Shown here: piece after piece, positions 8,544 to 17,493 of the stretch | Numbering within the stretch: the stretch's first letter is position 1 | Layout of the letters: each line of letters begins with the position of its first letter | Assembly: GCF_021462505.1 (NCBI RefSeq) | Contig: NZ_JAKEDV010000003.1 | Coordinates: forward strand, 1 to 64,000 | Length of the DNA stretch: 64,000 nucleotides | Direction of reading: 5' to 3' | DNA from: Thermus brockianus | Lineage (GTDB): Bacteria; Deinococcota; Deinococci; Deinococcales; Thermaceae | Made by a program: the position numbers and the translations under genes | The notes under the pieces: generated by a model | Databases searched by the model: none | Told to the model about the DNA's origin: nothing | What the model saw: only the letters and a program-made list of their open reading frames with translations

Positions 8544-11116
8544 ACCTTCCCCCGCTCAGCCCAGAGGTGTTGGACCCACCTCCCCAGGATACCGTATCCC
8601 CGGAGTTCCCGTCCCGGGGGTTCGCCGGCGAGCAGGCCCTGCCAGGCCCGGGTGAGGGGGACCGAGGGGGTAAAGCCCAGGAGGTGCTCCACCGGCTCCC
8701 CGCTTTCCAGGAGCAGTTGGGCCCTTAAAAGCCTTGCCGCCTCGTGGTGGACGGCGAAGCCCGTGCGGTGGGTCTGGTAGAGGAGGTGCTGGGAGAGGGC
8801 CTGGGCCTTCCTCGGCGCCGTGGGCCAGAGGTATAGGGCCAAGGAGGTGAGGGCCAGGTGGTGGACGTAGGGGTTGGCGAGGCGGCGGGCTTCCCGCAGG
8901 GCCTCTTTGAAAAAGGGCACGGGGTCCAGGCCCTTTTGCCAGCGGTGATGGGCCAGGGCCAAGGCGGCGAGGCCCCGGCCGTCCGGGTGCTTGAGGGCCT
9001 CCTGGAAAAGGTCCTCGCGGAAGTGGCCCCTAAGGGTCCAGGCGGTGAGGAGGGCGGCGGCGAGCCAGGGGTGGGGGGCTTCCCGGTAGTAGGCCTCCCC
9101 CTCCGAAAGGGCCTGGGGCAGGTGGCCCGTTTCCAGAAGGAGGCGCAACCGGGTGGCCCGGAAGCGCACCTGGGCCTCGAGGTCCCCTTCCCCCCCTTCC
9201 GCCAAAAGGGTTTCCGCCTCCCGGTAGCGGCCCAGGTCCATGAGGAGCCCTGCCCGGAGGCTTCGGCGGTGAAGGTGGAGCGGTGGGGGTAAGGCGGGGT
9301 GGAAGGGGCTTAGAACCTCCAGGGCCCGCTGGGGCTGGAAGCGGCGCCAAAGGGCCCCGGCCAGGAGGAGGCGGGCCTGGGCTTCCTCCAAGGGGTAGGG
9401 CTTGAGCCCGGGGAGGAGGGGGAGGAGGTCTAGGGGGTCCTTGGCTTCCCGGAAGGCTTGGAGGATGGGGTCTTGGGACCTGGGGCCTTCCCGGGCCTCC
9501 TCCCCTTGGCCCAAGGAGGCGCGGGCATCCTGAAGCTCTTGGGCCAACACCGCCTTCCAAGACGGGGGGGCCACTTGGAGGGCCTTCTGGTAGTGGGGGA
9601 TGGCCCTTTCGGGGCGGCCTTCCCGCCAGGCGGACTGGGCCAGGGAGCGGAGGATTTGGGCGGCTTCCAGGGCTTTCCCGGCCTGGGCCAGGTGGAAAGC
9701 GGCCTGGGGTAGGTTCTGCGCTTCCAGGTGAAAGCGGGCGGCCTCCCCGTGCCAGGCCCTGGCCGTGGCCTCGGGGACCAGGGCCAGGGCGGCTTCCCGC
9801 ACCCCCGCCAAAGGGCTTTCCCCTTCCAACAGGCCCTCCCGGAGGAGCCTCTCCTTGGAGAAGGGGCCCACCAGTTCCTTCACCAAGGCTTCTGGGGCCT
9901 CCCCCAAGACCCCGTAGGCCAAAAGGGCCCGCCTCTCCCCCGGGGGCAGGGCGTCCAGGGCGGGCTGGAGGGCGAGGAGGGGAGGCGCTTTCCTCCCCTT
10001 TAGGGCCAGGCTAGGGGCGAAGAGGGGAAGGCGGCTTTCCACCAGGAGGAGGAGGTTTTCGGGAAGCTCGCCTTGGAGGAAGCGCTCCAGGGTGCGGTCG
10101 GGGGTGTGGAGGTCCTTGAGGACCACGAGGAGGGGCCTTTCCAAGCTGGCCAAAAGCCGCTTCCAGGCCTCGAGGATGGCCGCCTCCAGGTCCTCGCGGG
10201 GCCAAGGGGGGCGGCCCTGGAGGCCCAGGCTATAGCGGAAGGCCAGGGCGAGGGGGGCGGGGAGGCCCGCCTTGGCCAGGAGGGCATCGGGGTCGCCCAA
10301 GGCGGCTTCCACCGCCTGGCGGAGGCTTGCCCGCAAGGGGGTTTCCGGGCCCATGCGCTCCAGGAGCGCCACGGGAAAGGGAGGGTTTTGCAAAAGCTTC
10401 TCTATAAGAAGGCTTTTGCCGCTTCCCGGGGGGCCCACCAGGTTGAGCCGGGCGGGGGGGTGGGCCAGGGCGCGGCGCACCTCCTGGAGGAGGCGCAGTC
10501 CCTCGGGGTCCAGGGCGATTTCCACCCGCTGTACCCGGTGTACCGGCACCTCCCCCAGGCCCCGGGCCTCCCGGTGGCCCAAGAACTCCGCCCGGGCCCC
10601 CTGGGCCAGGGCCAGGGTGGTGGCGTCCGCCAGGACCTCCCCCGGGGCGGCCAGTTTGGAAAGCCGCTCCGCCAGGACCACGGGGCTTCCCACCGCCGTG
10701 GGCTCCCCCGCTTGGCCGCTTCCCAAAGGGGCCCAGAGCACCTCCCCGCTCGCCACCCCGGCCCGGGCGGGAAAGGGGGAAGCCTTCACCATGTCCAGGG
10801 CGGCCTCCAAGGCCCGCCAGGGCTCCAGGCCCCTGGCCCGCGGTGCCCCAAAGAGGACCAAAATCCCGTCCCCCAGGAAGCGGTGGACGAAGCCTCCTCG
10901 AGCCCGGGCGGCCCGGGCGGCCCCTTCCAGGGCCCCCTGTAGCCGCGCGTAGGCGGAGTCCAGGCCTTCTTGGAAGCCCCGACTGGAGTCCACCAGGTCA
11001 AAGAAGACCACGCTGACAAAGCGCCGCTCCTCGGGCAGGATGGCTCCTAGGGCACGGCCACAGGCCATGCAGAACCGGGCCTCGGGGGGGTTTTTGTGCC
11101 CGCACTCGCAGCGCAC
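8522..11116 (-). CDS. Zinc ribbon - class III cyclase-like - ATPase - TPR protein
   Basis: 864 aa, probable cytosolic signalling protein. A zinc ribbon (CxC near residue 3 and CMAC near 16) leads into a class III nucleotide cyclase domain (about 30-200). Its metal aspartates are visible in VVFFDLVDSS and FLGDGILVLFG. The usual transition-state Asn is replaced (VGSPVVLAERL instead of GDxVNxAxRL), so cyclase activity is doubtful. A P-loop ATPase follows (GPPGSGKSLLIEK, about 228), then helical TPR-like repeats to the end. GTG start two bases after the 132-aa gene; overlaps dnaG. Confidence 0.8.
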   Translation of the reverse strand: MRCECGHKNPPEARFCMACGRALGAILPEERRFVSVVFFDLVDSSRGFQEGLDSAYARLQGALEGAARAARARGGFVHRFLGDGILVLFGAPRARGLEPWRALEAALDMVKASPFPARAGVASGEVLWAPLGSGQAGEPTAVGSPVVLAERLSKLAAPGEVLADATTLALAQGARAEFLGHREARGLGEVPVHRVQRVEIALDPEGLRLLQEVRRALAHPPARLNLVGPPGSGKSLLIEKLLQNPPFPVALLERMGPETPLRASLRQAVEAALGDPDALLAKAGLPAPLALAFRYSLGLQGRPPWPREDLEAAILEAWKRLLASLERPLLVVLKDLHTPDRTLERFLQGELPENLLLLVESRLPLFAPSLALKGRKAPPLLALQPALDALPPGERRALLAYGVLGEAPEALVKELVGPFSKERLLREGLLEGESPLAGVREAALALVPEATARAWHGEAARFHLEAQNLPQAAFHLAQAGKALEAAQILRSLAQSAWREGRPERAIPHYQKALQVAPPSWKAVLAQELQDARASLGQGEEAREGPRSQDPILQAFREAKDPLDLLPLLPGLKPYPLEEAQARLLLAGALWRRFQPQRALEVLSPFHPALPPPLHLHRRSLRAGLLMDLGRYREAETLLAEGGEGDLEAQVRFRATRLRLLLETGHLPQALSEGEAYYREAPHPWLAAALLTAWTLRGHFREDLFQEALKHPDGRGLAALALAHHRWQKGLDPVPFFKEALREARRLANPYVHHLALTSLALYLWPTAPRKAQALSQHLLYQTHRTGFAVHHEAARLLRAQLLLESGEPVEHLLGFTPSVPLTRAWQGLLAGEPPGRELRGYGILGRWVQHLWAERGKVWTRRKR

Positions 11117-11118
11117 GG

Positions 11119-11517
11119 CTACTCCCGGAAGAGCATTAGGGGAGGGTGGAGGAGGACCTCGGCCTTGGGGGGCAGGGGAGCCTCGGCGTGGACCACCACG
11201 GGAAGGGGGGCCTTTAGGAGGTAAAATCCTTCCCCTAGGGGCACCGCCTCCCCGCCCAGGCGGTAGCGGTCCTTTTTTCGTTCCAGGAAGGGGGCGCCTT
11301 CCAAGGGCCTGGCCTCCGCCACCACCCCGTGGAGGAGGACGCGGGTGGGCCCCGTGGGGGCCGGGGGGGCACCCCGGTCAAAGGCGTAGACCAGGACGCC
11401 CTCCGCCAGGGCCTCGAGGAGGGGGCTCCCCCAGGGCTCGGGGAAAAGGTGGGCCAAAATGGCGTGTTCCCGGAAGCGGGCGTAAAAGGTTTCGGGGCTT
11501 TCCTCCACCGGGGCCAT
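11119..11517 (-). CDS. Hypothetical protein (132 aa)
   Basis: I recognise no family. The protein is soluble-looking, with FYARFREHAILAHLFPEPWGSPLLEALAEG near the start and a proline-rich, beta-like second half. There is no signal peptide or membrane segment. It starts just after the lipoprotein terminator, with -10 TAAACT six bases before the ATG, so it is probably leaderless and heads the transcript containing the cyclase-like gene and dnaG. A role linked to either is possible but unsupported. Confidence 0.65.
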   Translation of the reverse strand: MAPVEESPETFYARFREHAILAHLFPEPWGSPLLEALAEGVLVYAFDRGAPPAPTGPTRVLLHGVVAEARPLEGAPFLERKKDRYRLGGEAVPLGEGFYLLKAPLPVVVHAEAPLPPKAEVLLHPPLMLFRE

Positions 11518-11518
11518 G

Positions 11519-11546
11519 GGAAAAGTTTAAGGGCCCCGAAGGGCCC
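11519..11546 (-). terminator. Terminator with UUCG tetraloop after the lipoprotein gene
   Basis: Minus strand: GGGCCC-TTCG-GGGCCC (11531-11546) followed by TTAAACTTTT. A GC stem closed by a UUCG loop with a T-rich tail is a typical intrinsic terminator. Confidence 0.75.
11524..11529 (-). promoter_or_regulatory. -10 box of a leaderless promoter (132-aa gene, cyclase-like gene, dnaG)
   Basis: TAAACT on the minus strand, 6 bases before the ATG at 11517. The hexamer lies inside the T-rich tail of the preceding terminator, so one gene's terminator and the next gene's promoter share bases. Confidence 0.55.
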
Positions 11547-11568
11547 CTGGGAAGCCGGCTTTGGGGGA

Positions 11569-12129
11569 TTAGGGGGTGTAGGTGAGGGTGAACTGCTCTT
11601 CCACGGGGTAGGCCTGCCCGTTCACCCAGGTGGTGCCGGAGAGGGTGTAGCTTAGGGCGAAGCCGTTCTCGTACACGGCCTGGACCCGAATTTCCAGGGA
11701 AAGCCGCAGGCTATAGGTTTGGCCCCGGAAGATGGCTTGGCCCTGGCCTTGGTGGCGGTAAACGAAGGAGGCCGCGCTCCCCGTGCCTTGGGCCCAGCCG
11801 GTGTACGTGAGGGAAAGGTTGCGGTACTCCAGCGGCTCGGGCTCGGCGAAGGCGCACCGCTCCCCTTGGAGGCTCCCCGAGAAGCTCCCCCCGTTTTCGC
11901 TCCAGTCGGCGCTGTGCTGGACCGCCAGACTCCCCCCGGCGGGGCAGGCCTTGGTCAAGGTGAGGCTGATGCCCGCCGGGCTTAAGCTTCCTTGGGGCTC
12001 GGGGGCTTCGGGCACAAGCAAGGGAGCCAGGGGCTTCACCATGGCCTCCACGTCCTGGGCGCTCAGGGATGGCCCTTGGGTGCAGGCGCTGAGGAGGCCC
12101 GCTAGGAGAATACCCGGTATAAAAAGCAA
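11569..12129 (-). CDS. Lipoprotein of unknown function
   Basis: 186 aa with a lipoprotein signal peptide: hydrophobic start and lipobox LLSAC, giving a mature N-terminal Cys near residue 16. The rest is a beta-rich secreted domain of unknown fold (YTGWAQGTGSAASFVYRHQG and similar strands). The only usable start in frame is a TTG at 12129. The preceding codons encode basic residues, so an unconventional upstream start is possible. It lies 19 bases after the helicase stop and may be co-transcribed with it. Confidence 0.65.
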   Translation of the reverse strand: MLFIPGILLAGLLSACTQGPSLSAQDVEAMVKPLAPLLVPEAPEPQGSLSPAGISLTLTKACPAGGSLAVQHSADWSENGGSFSGSLQGERCAFAEPEPLEYRNLSLTYTGWAQGTGSAASFVYRHQGQGQAIFRGQTYSLRLSLEIRVQAVYENGFALSYTLSGTTWVNGQAYPVEEQFTLTYTP

Positions 12130-12148
12130 CCTTAAACGCTTTATGGCT

Positions 12149-14371
12149 TTAGTTTAGAGTTCGCCCAGGAGCCCTGTCAAGGTCCCACGCTTGCCGCCAG
12201 GCCAGGGCCTGGGCCAGGTGGAGGGCCGCCTTCTTGTCCAGGTACTGGTTGCCGTTCCCGCACTTGGGGGAGAGGACGCACCGGGGGCAGCCCTCCTCGC
12301 AGGGGCAACGCTTGAGGAGTTCCAGGGTGGCCCGTACCCACTCGGGAAAGCGGCGGGCGGCGGCCCGGGCGTAGCCCACCCCGCCGGGGTAGCCGTCGTA
12401 GATGAAGACGGTGGGGCCGGCGCCGGAAGGGAGGGGCCTGGGGTAGAAGGGGTAGGAGAGCCCCCCGATGTCCTGCCGTTCCGCCAGGACGAAAAGGGGC
12501 AGGAGGCCGATCATGGCGTGCTCCAGGGCGTGGATCCCCCCGGGGATCTGGTGGGGGGGCACCGCCTCCGGGGGGTGGAACCAAAGGGCCTCCGTGGGGA
12601 AGGAGACCTCGGGAAGCTCCAAGGGCACCTCCTCCAGGACGCTTCCCGTGAAGAAGCGCTTCTTCACGTAACCCACCACCCGTTCCCGGATGACCACCTT
12701 CCCCACCCAGACCCCCTGGCCTACGGGCTCCCCGGTGAGGACCTCCAGGTCCGTTTCCGCCCGGGGCTCGGTGTAGTAGTCCTCCAGGGCGGGGAGGAGC
12801 CAGATTTCCCGTCTCGAGGGGTCCACGTTCCGCACCAGGTAGCTTTCCCCCCCGTGGAGGTAGATGGCCCCGGGGTGGGCTTCCCAGTAGGCCTGGCGCT
12901 CGTCCAGGTAGCCCAGCACCTCCCCTTCTGGGCCCCTCAGGGTGAAGGTGGCCCCAAGGCCCCTCAAGGAGAGCGCCCGGTGGGGCCGCCTCCTTTGGGT
13001 GTAAAAGCGGCCCTCCTTCTCCTGGAGTTCCGCCAGGGCCTCCCGGCAAAGCACCTCCTCCCGCGAAAGGGGCATCTCCCAGGCGGCGGCGTGGAGGTGC
13101 AGGGGGCAGAGGACGGGGTTCTTGGGGTCGGCCACCGCCATCTCGGGGGGGGTTTCCAGGAGGAGCTCGGGGCGGTGGAGGAAGTACTCGTCCAGGGGGT
13201 CTTCCCGGGGGATGTAGACCACCAGGGCCCGCCGCTCCCCCCGCCCCGCCCGCCCTGCCCGCTGCCAGAAGGCGGAAACCGAGCCGGGGTAGCCCACCAG
13301 GACCACGGCGTCCAGCTCCCCGATGTCCACCCCGAGCTCCAGGGCGCTGGTACTCACCAGGACCCGCACCGCCCCCTCCTTCAGGGCCTCCTCCAGCTTC
13401 CGCCTTTCCCGGGCGGTGTAGCCCGCCCGGTAGGGCCTGACCCCGGGGTGGGCGGCGTAGCGGGCGATGAGCTCGGCGCTTTTGCGGGCGTTGGCGAAAA
13501 CCAGGGCCCTAAGCCCCCCTTCCGCCAGGGCCCGGGCCAGGTAGGCGGCCTCGAGGAGGGGGCTTCGCCGCCTTTCCCCTTTGCGGTCTAGGGGCTTGGG
13601 CAGGAGGACCAGGAGTTCCCTTTCCGAACGGGCCACCTCCTCCTTGAGTTCGGCGAAGGGAAGGCCCGTGAGGTTTTCCGCATGTTCCCGGGCGTTGCCG
13701 ATGGTGGCGCTGGCGGCGATGACCTGGGGGTTCGCCCCGTAGTGGCGGGCGAGGCGGAGGAGGCGGAAGAGGACCAGGGCCACGTGGGTGCCGAAAACCC
13801 CCCGGTAGGCGTGGAGTTCGTCCAGGACGATGTAGCGGAGGCGGGCAAGGAAGGGGGCCCACTCCCCGTGCCGGGGCAGGAGGCCGAAGTGGAGCATATC
13901 GGGGTTGGAGAGGAGGACCTGGCCTTCTTCCCGCGCCCGTTTCCGGGTGCTTCCCGGGGTGTCCCCGTCGTAGGGGTAGACCCCTTTTGCCCCCAGGGCC
14001 TCCGCCATGGCCCTAAGGCGCCGGAGCTGGTCGTGGGCTAGGGCCTTGGTGGGGAAGAGGAGGAGGCTCGTTTCCCCTTCTAGGGCGGCCTTGAGCACGG
14101 GGATTTGGAAGACGAGGCTCTTGCCGGCGGCGGTGGAGTAGGCCATGACCAGGTTTCGGCCCGCCGCCACCAGGTCCAAGGCTTCCTGCTGGTGGCGGAA
14201 GGGCATGAGCCCCAAGGCTTCCAAGACCCCAGCGAAGGGCCCCTGGGGCGCCACCCTTTCCGGGGGTCTTCGGGGAAGGAGGCGGGCGAAGACGATGCGC
14301 CCCTGGAACTCGGGGTCGGCCTCGAGCCACTCCCGGTAGCTCTCCCACCCCCTGAGGGCTTCGGGCAGCAC
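12149..14371 (-). CDS. MrfA/YprA-like superfamily 2 DNA helicase
   Basis: A 740-aa ATP-dependent helicase. Motif I is [13 protein letters not shown] (about 81), motif II is LDELHAYRG, then SATIGN (III), and QRAGRAGR (VI, about 385). The C-terminal third carries the DUF1998-type cysteine cluster [16 protein letters not shown] (about 694-709). This layout is that of MrfA/Hrq1-like proteins, which in Bacillus take part in mitomycin-lesion repair with the nuclease MrfB. No MrfB-like nuclease is adjacent. GTG start six bases after a -10-like CATAAT, divergent from ybjQ. Confidence 0.85.
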   Translation of the reverse strand: MLPEALRGWESYREWLEADPEFQGRIVFARLLPRRPPERVAPQGPFAGVLEALGLMPFRHQQEALDLVAAGRNLVMAYSTAAGKSLVFQIPVLKAALEGETSLLLFPTKALAHDQLRRLRAMAEALGAKGVYPYDGDTPGSTRKRAREEGQVLLSNPDMLHFGLLPRHGEWAPFLARLRYIVLDELHAYRGVFGTHVALVLFRLLRLARHYGANPQVIAASATIGNAREHAENLTGLPFAELKEEVARSERELLVLLPKPLDRKGERRRSPLLEAAYLARALAEGGLRALVFANARKSAELIARYAAHPGVRPYRAGYTARERRKLEEALKEGAVRVLVSTSALELGVDIGELDAVVLVGYPGSVSAFWQRAGRAGRGERRALVVYIPREDPLDEYFLHRPELLLETPPEMAVADPKNPVLCPLHLHAAAWEMPLSREEVLCREALAELQEKEGRFYTQRRRPHRALSLRGLGATFTLRGPEGEVLGYLDERQAYWEAHPGAIYLHGGESYLVRNVDPSRREIWLLPALEDYYTEPRAETDLEVLTGEPVGQGVWVGKVVIRERVVGYVKKRFFTGSVLEEVPLELPEVSFPTEALWFHPPEAVPPHQIPGGIHALEHAMIGLLPLFVLAERQDIGGLSYPFYPRPLPSGAGPTVFIYDGYPGGVGYARAAARRFPEWVRATLELLKRCPCEEGCPRCVLSPKCGNGNQYLDKKAALHLAQALAWRQAWDLDRAPGRTLN

Positions 14372-14376
14372 CCCCT

Positions 14377-14383
14377 TATTATG
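14377..14383. promoter_or_regulatory. Overlapping divergent -10 boxes (helicase and YbjQ gene)
   Basis: On the plus strand TATTAT (14377-14382) ends 6 bases before the ATG at 14389. On the minus strand CATAAT (14383-14378) ends 6 bases before the GTG at 14371. The two boxes occupy the same seven base pairs, so polymerase can serve only one gene at a time. Confidence 0.6.
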
Positions 14384-14388
14384 GGCCC

Positions 14389-14709
14389 ATGATCCTCACC
14401 ACTACCCCAGACGTGGAAGGGCACCGGATTGAGGCCTACTTGGGCGTGGTTTTCGGCGAGGCCATCGTGGGCGCCAACCTTTTCCGGGACCTTTTCGCCC
14501 AGATCCGGGACATCGTGGGCGGCCGGAGCGGGGCCTACGAGGCCGAGCTCAAACGGGCGCGGGAGATCGCTTTAGCGGAGCTGGCGGAGGCGGCCAGGCG
14601 GCTTGGGGCGGACGCCGTGGTGGGCATAGACGTGGACTACGAGGTCCTGGGCCAGGGCAACTCCATGCTCATGGTCACCGTAAGCGGCACCGCTGTGCGC
14701 CTTGCCTAA
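14389..14709 (+). CDS. YbjQ/UPF0145 family protein
   Basis: A 106-aa protein that is the whole UPF0145 domain: ILTTTP start, [29 protein letters not shown] in the middle and [17 protein letters not shown] near the end. These small pentamer-forming proteins have no established function, though a heavy-metal role has been suggested from related folds. It is leaderless and converges on the GNAT gene with overlapping stop codons. Confidence 0.85.
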   Translation: MILTTTPDVEGHRIEAYLGVVFGEAIVGANLFRDLFAQIRDIVGGRSGAYEAELKRAREIALAELAEAARRLGADAVVGIDVDYEVLGQGNSMLMVTVSGTAVRLA

Positions 14710-15329
14710 AGCTGCCTCACCCAGACCTCGTGGATCACGGGGTGGCCGTGGTAGGGGGCCCAGAAGGGGGTGGCCCGCTTGGCGTAGAGGCGGAAGCCTA
14801 GGCTCCGGTAGAGCTTGCGGGCGGCTTGGTTGGCGCGGGTGGTGGAAAGCTGCACCCCGGGCACCCCTTTTTCCTTGAGGCAGTCCAAGAAGGCGGCGAG
14901 GAGGGCCCGGCCCGCCCCGTGGCCCTGGGCCTCGGGGCGCACGGAGATATGCAGGTGGGCGGGGTAGCGGTCCTTGGGGGCCTTCGGGCCTGGGAAAAGG
15001 AGGAGGCGGAGGAGGTAGCGGAGGTGGGGCAGGGTGGGGCCGTAGCGGCCGAGGAGGAGCCTGAGGAGGAGAAGGGGTAGCCGGGGGAGGAGGTCAAGGA
15101 GGAGCGCCCGATCGGAGCAGGCCCCGAGGATATAGCCCACCACCTCCCCCCCTTCCTCGGCCACCAGGTTGCAACACCCCCGCCTGAGGTAAGGGGCCAC
15201 GAAGAGCTCCCCCCAAAGGGTCTCGCTGGGGAAGACCTGCCTGCCCTCCCTGCCCAGAAGGAGGGTTTGGTGGGAGATGCGGGCGATGGCGGGGAGGTCT
15301 TGGGGCGTGGCCCGCCGCACCTTGGGCAC
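14706..15329 (-). CDS. GNAT-family N-acetyltransferase
   Basis: 207 aa with the GNAT acetyl-CoA loop [15 protein letters not shown] near residue 133 and the downstream [14 protein letters not shown] motif. An unusually Leu/Arg-rich insert (about 80-112, [19 protein letters not shown]) lies between the second and third core strands and may cap the substrate site. The GTG start sits six bases after TAGACT, so it is leaderless and divergent from the PIG-L gene. Substrate unknown. Confidence 0.8.
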   Translation of the reverse strand: MPKVRRATPQDLPAIARISHQTLLLGREGRQVFPSETLWGELFVAPYLRRGCCNLVAEEGGEVVGYILGACSDRALLLDLLPRLPLLLLRLLLGRYGPTLPHLRYLLRLLLFPGPKAPKDRYPAHLHISVRPEAQGHGAGRALLAAFLDCLKEKGVPGVQLSTTRANQAARKLYRSLGFRLYAKRATPFWAPYHGHPVIHEVWVRQL

Positions 15330-15335
15330 GGTTCC

Positions 15336-15341
15336 AGTCTA
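15336..15341 (-). promoter_or_regulatory. -10 box of a leaderless promoter (GNAT gene)
   Basis: TAGACT on the minus strand, 6 bases before the GTG at 15329. Confidence 0.55.
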
Positions 15342-15349
15342 CCCCCGGG

Positions 15350-15355
15350 TAGAAT
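15350..15355 (+). promoter_or_regulatory. -10 box of a leaderless promoter (PIG-L gene)
   Basis: TAGAAT overlaps the first ATG (15354) of the deacetylase frame and ends 7 bases before an in-frame GTG at 15363. If this box is used, the protein starts at the GTG. Confidence 0.5.
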
Positions 15356-16439
15356 GCCCCTCGTGCGCCGTCTGGCCCCGTGGCAGTGGCTTCTCCTTCT
15401 TCTCCTCGCCTATTTCGCCCTGGCGGAGGCCCTGAGGCTTTGGCTGGGGCTCGTTTGGGCGGAACGGGTGGCGGTCCTCCTGGCGGCCTTGGGGGTTTGG
15501 GCCTTCATCAACGGGCGCTTCCTCTTCGCCTACTACCACGCTTTTTTCGCCTCCTTGAGGACCCGGGGGCTTCCCGTGGCGGAGGAGCCGGGGGAGGAGC
15601 ACCTCCTCGTCCTCGCCCCCCATCCCGACGACGAGGTGTTGGCGGCGGCGGGGCGCATGCGCCGGGTGGCCCTCCGGGGCGGGCGGGTCACGGTGGTCTA
15701 CCTCACCTCGGGGGACGCCTTTGACCTGGCGGCGGGTAGCCCCTTGCCCTCCCAGGAAGCCATGCGCCGCTTGGCCTTAAGGCGCATGGTGGAGGCCTGG
15801 CGGGGCCTCGAGGCCCTGGGGCTTCCGCGGGAAAGCGCCATCTTTCTGGGCTTTCCCGACCAGGGGCTTTTCGCCCTCTTCACCACCCACTACTACCTGC
15901 CCTGGGAAAGCCCCTACACCGGCCTAAAGGCCGTGGCCTACCCCGGGTGTTACCGCCCCGGGCTCCCCTATACGGGAAAGGCCCTGGAGGGGGTCTTGCT
16001 GGAGCTCTTGCGGGCGCTTAGGCCAAGCCGCATCCTCCTGCCAAGCCCCCTGGACGCCCACCGGGACCACCAGGCCACCGCCTACTTCGGCATGCAGGCG
16101 GCGGCGGCCTTGGGGATGGAGGGGCTTTTGGAGTACTACGTGATCCACGGGGGGTACCAGTACCCCCTGCCCAAGGGCCTCCACCCCCGGCTTCCCCTCT
16201 ACCCGCCGCCTAGGGGAAGGGGGCTTCCCTGGCGGCGCTTTCCCCTCACGGAAGCGGAGGTGCGCCTGAAGGAGAGGGCCATCCGGGCCCACCGGAGCCA
16301 GATGCGCCTTTTGGGGCGGTTTCTCCTGGCCTTCGTGCGCCAGAACGAGCTCTTTAGCCCCTTGCCCATCCCCGCCAAGGAAGCCTTAGCCGCGGAGGAG
16401 GAGGGGTGGGCCGTCCTCGAGGGGCGGGAGGTCCTCTAG
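15354..16439 (+). CDS. Membrane-anchored PIG-L family deacetylase
   Basis: About 361 aa. Two hydrophobic segments at the N-terminus (about 8-30 and 36-58) anchor a PIG-L domain with the zinc motif APHPDDEVLAAAG near residue 87 and the second metal/catalytic motif DAHRDHQATAYFG near 230. The family removes N-acetyl groups from GlcNAc-linked lipids or thiol precursors (MshB, BshB, PIG-L). With the anchor, an envelope glycolipid substrate is plausible. The start may be the GTG at 15363 (see promoter). It converges on scpB with a 54-base overlap. Confidence 0.85.
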   Translation: MPLVRRLAPWQWLLLLLLAYFALAEALRLWLGLVWAERVAVLLAALGVWAFINGRFLFAYYHAFFASLRTRGLPVAEEPGEEHLLVLAPHPDDEVLAAAGRMRRVALRGGRVTVVYLTSGDAFDLAAGSPLPSQEAMRRLALRRMVEAWRGLEALGLPRESAIFLGFPDQGLFALFTTHYYLPWESPYTGLKAVAYPGCYRPGLPYTGKALEGVLLELLRALRPSRILLPSPLDAHRDHQATAYFGMQAAAALGMEGLLEYYVIHGGYQYPLPKGLHPRLPLYPPPRGRGLPWRRFPLTEAEVRLKERAIRAHRSQMRLLGRFLLAFVRQNELFSPLPIPAKEALAAEEEGWAVLEGREVL

Positions 16440-16907
16440 GCTCTCCAGGCCGAAGACCTCCAGGAAGCGCTCCGTGGTGCCGTAGAGCTTGGGCCGGCCC
16501 GGGGCCTCCTTCTCCCCCACCACCCGGATTAGCCCCCTTTCCAGGAGGCTTTCCAGGACGCCCTCCACGCTTTTGCCCCGCATGGCCTCCAGTTCCGCCC
16601 GGGCCACGGGCTGGTGGTAGGCGATGAGGGCGAGGACCTCCAGGGCCGCCCGGGAGAGCCTGGGGGGGCTCGGCTTAAGCACCTTCTCCACGGCGGGAAG
16701 CGCCTTCTCGTGCACCACGAGCCGCCATCCCCCGGCCACCCGCTCCAGGGCCACCCCCAGGTGGCCCTCCGCCAGGTCGGCCTCCAAGGCCTTGAGGGCC
16801 CGAAGGATCCCTTCCTCCGGGTGGCCCAGGGCGCGAAGCTCCTTGAGGCCCACGGGCCTGCCCGCGGCGAAGAGGACGGCGAGGATTTCCGCCTTCAGGC
16901 TAAGCAT
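16386..16907 (-). CDS. scpB: Segregation and condensation protein B
   Basis: A 173-aa kleisin-associated subunit of the SMC condensin complex. Two winged-helix domains are visible: AEILAVLFAAGRPVGLKEL at the start, then LSRAALEVLALIAYHQPVARAELEAMRGKSVEGVLESLLERGL (about 84-126), the family hallmark. scpA is not adjacent. The ATG overlaps the tsaC stop region by 8 bases, so the two are co-translated. Confidence 0.92.
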   Translation of the reverse strand: MLSLKAEILAVLFAAGRPVGLKELRALGHPEEGILRALKALEADLAEGHLGVALERVAGGWRLVVHEKALPAVEKVLKPSPPRLSRAALEVLALIAYHQPVARAELEAMRGKSVEGVLESLLERGLIRVVGEKEAPGRPKLYGTTERFLEVFGLESLEDLPPLEDGPPLLLRG

Positions 16908-17493
16908 CCCTGAGGTAGGGGAGAAGGGCCTCCTTGGGGATGGCCCCTTCCCTTAGGACCTCCCCCGTGCGCAGGTCCACCACGCTGGAGGCAAGCCCTC
17001 CCGCCTCCCCGGGGAAGATGTAGTCCACGGCGAAGGCCTTCGCCTCCTCCGCCGTGCGCACCGGCGCTTCCCCGCTCCGGTTCAGGCTGGTGGCGGCGGT
17101 GTAGCCCCCAACCTGGCGGAGAAGCGCCCGCAGGACCTCGTGGGCCGGCATCCTTAGGCCCACGGAGCCGTCCTTGCTGATCCAGGGGGGGATGTTTTTC
17201 CCGGGCACCACCACGGTGAGCCCCCCGGGCCAGAAGGCCTCCGCCAGGCGCAGGAACTTGGCCTCGAGGGGGCCTAGCTCGGCGAGCTTTAGGGCGCTTT
17301 CCAGGTCCGCCACCAGGACCTGTAAGGGCTTTTCCTCCGGCCGCCCCTTGACCTCGTAGATGCGGCGGCAGGCAGCCTCGTCCTCCATGCGGGCGAGGAC
17401 CCCGAAGACCGTGTCCGTGGGGAAGGCCACAAGCCCACCCTCCCTTAGGGTGCGGGCCGCTTCCTCCAGTTCCCTTTGGTATACTTCTGCCAT
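16900..17493 (-). CDS. tsaC: L-threonylcarbamoyladenylate synthase (TsaC/Sua5)
   Basis: A 197-aa YrdC-domain enzyme that makes threonylcarbamoyl-AMP from Thr, bicarbonate and ATP for the t6A37 modification of ANN-decoding tRNAs. GGLVAFPTDTVFGVLA (about 19-34) and KGRPEEKPLQVLV (about 49-61) are the nucleotide and substrate motifs; TAATSLNRSGEAP follows. It lacks the C-terminal Sua5 domain. The start codon ATG (17493-17491) shares two bases with the divergent pilC ATG. Confidence 0.92.
   Translation of the reverse strand: MAEVYQRELEEAARTLREGGLVAFPTDTVFGVLARMEDEAACRRIYEVKGRPEEKPLQVLVADLESALKLAELGPLEAKFLRLAEAFWPGGLTVVVPGKNIPPWISKDGSVGLRMPAHEVLRALLRQVGGYTAATSLNRSGEAPVRTAEEAKAFAVDYIFPGEAGGLASSVVDLRTGEVLREGAIPKEALLPYLRDA
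17480..17485 (+). promoter_or_regulatory. -10 box of a leaderless promoter (pilC)
   Basis: TATACT ends exactly 6 bases before the pilC ATG at 17492. It lies within the first codons of the divergent tsaC gene. Confidence 0.65.

Noticed and set aside
17360-17491. N-terminal extension of PilC
   Set aside because: It overlaps tsaC on the other strand and is absent from PilC relatives, which begin MPVYQYKARD. A leaderless promoter fits ATG 17492.
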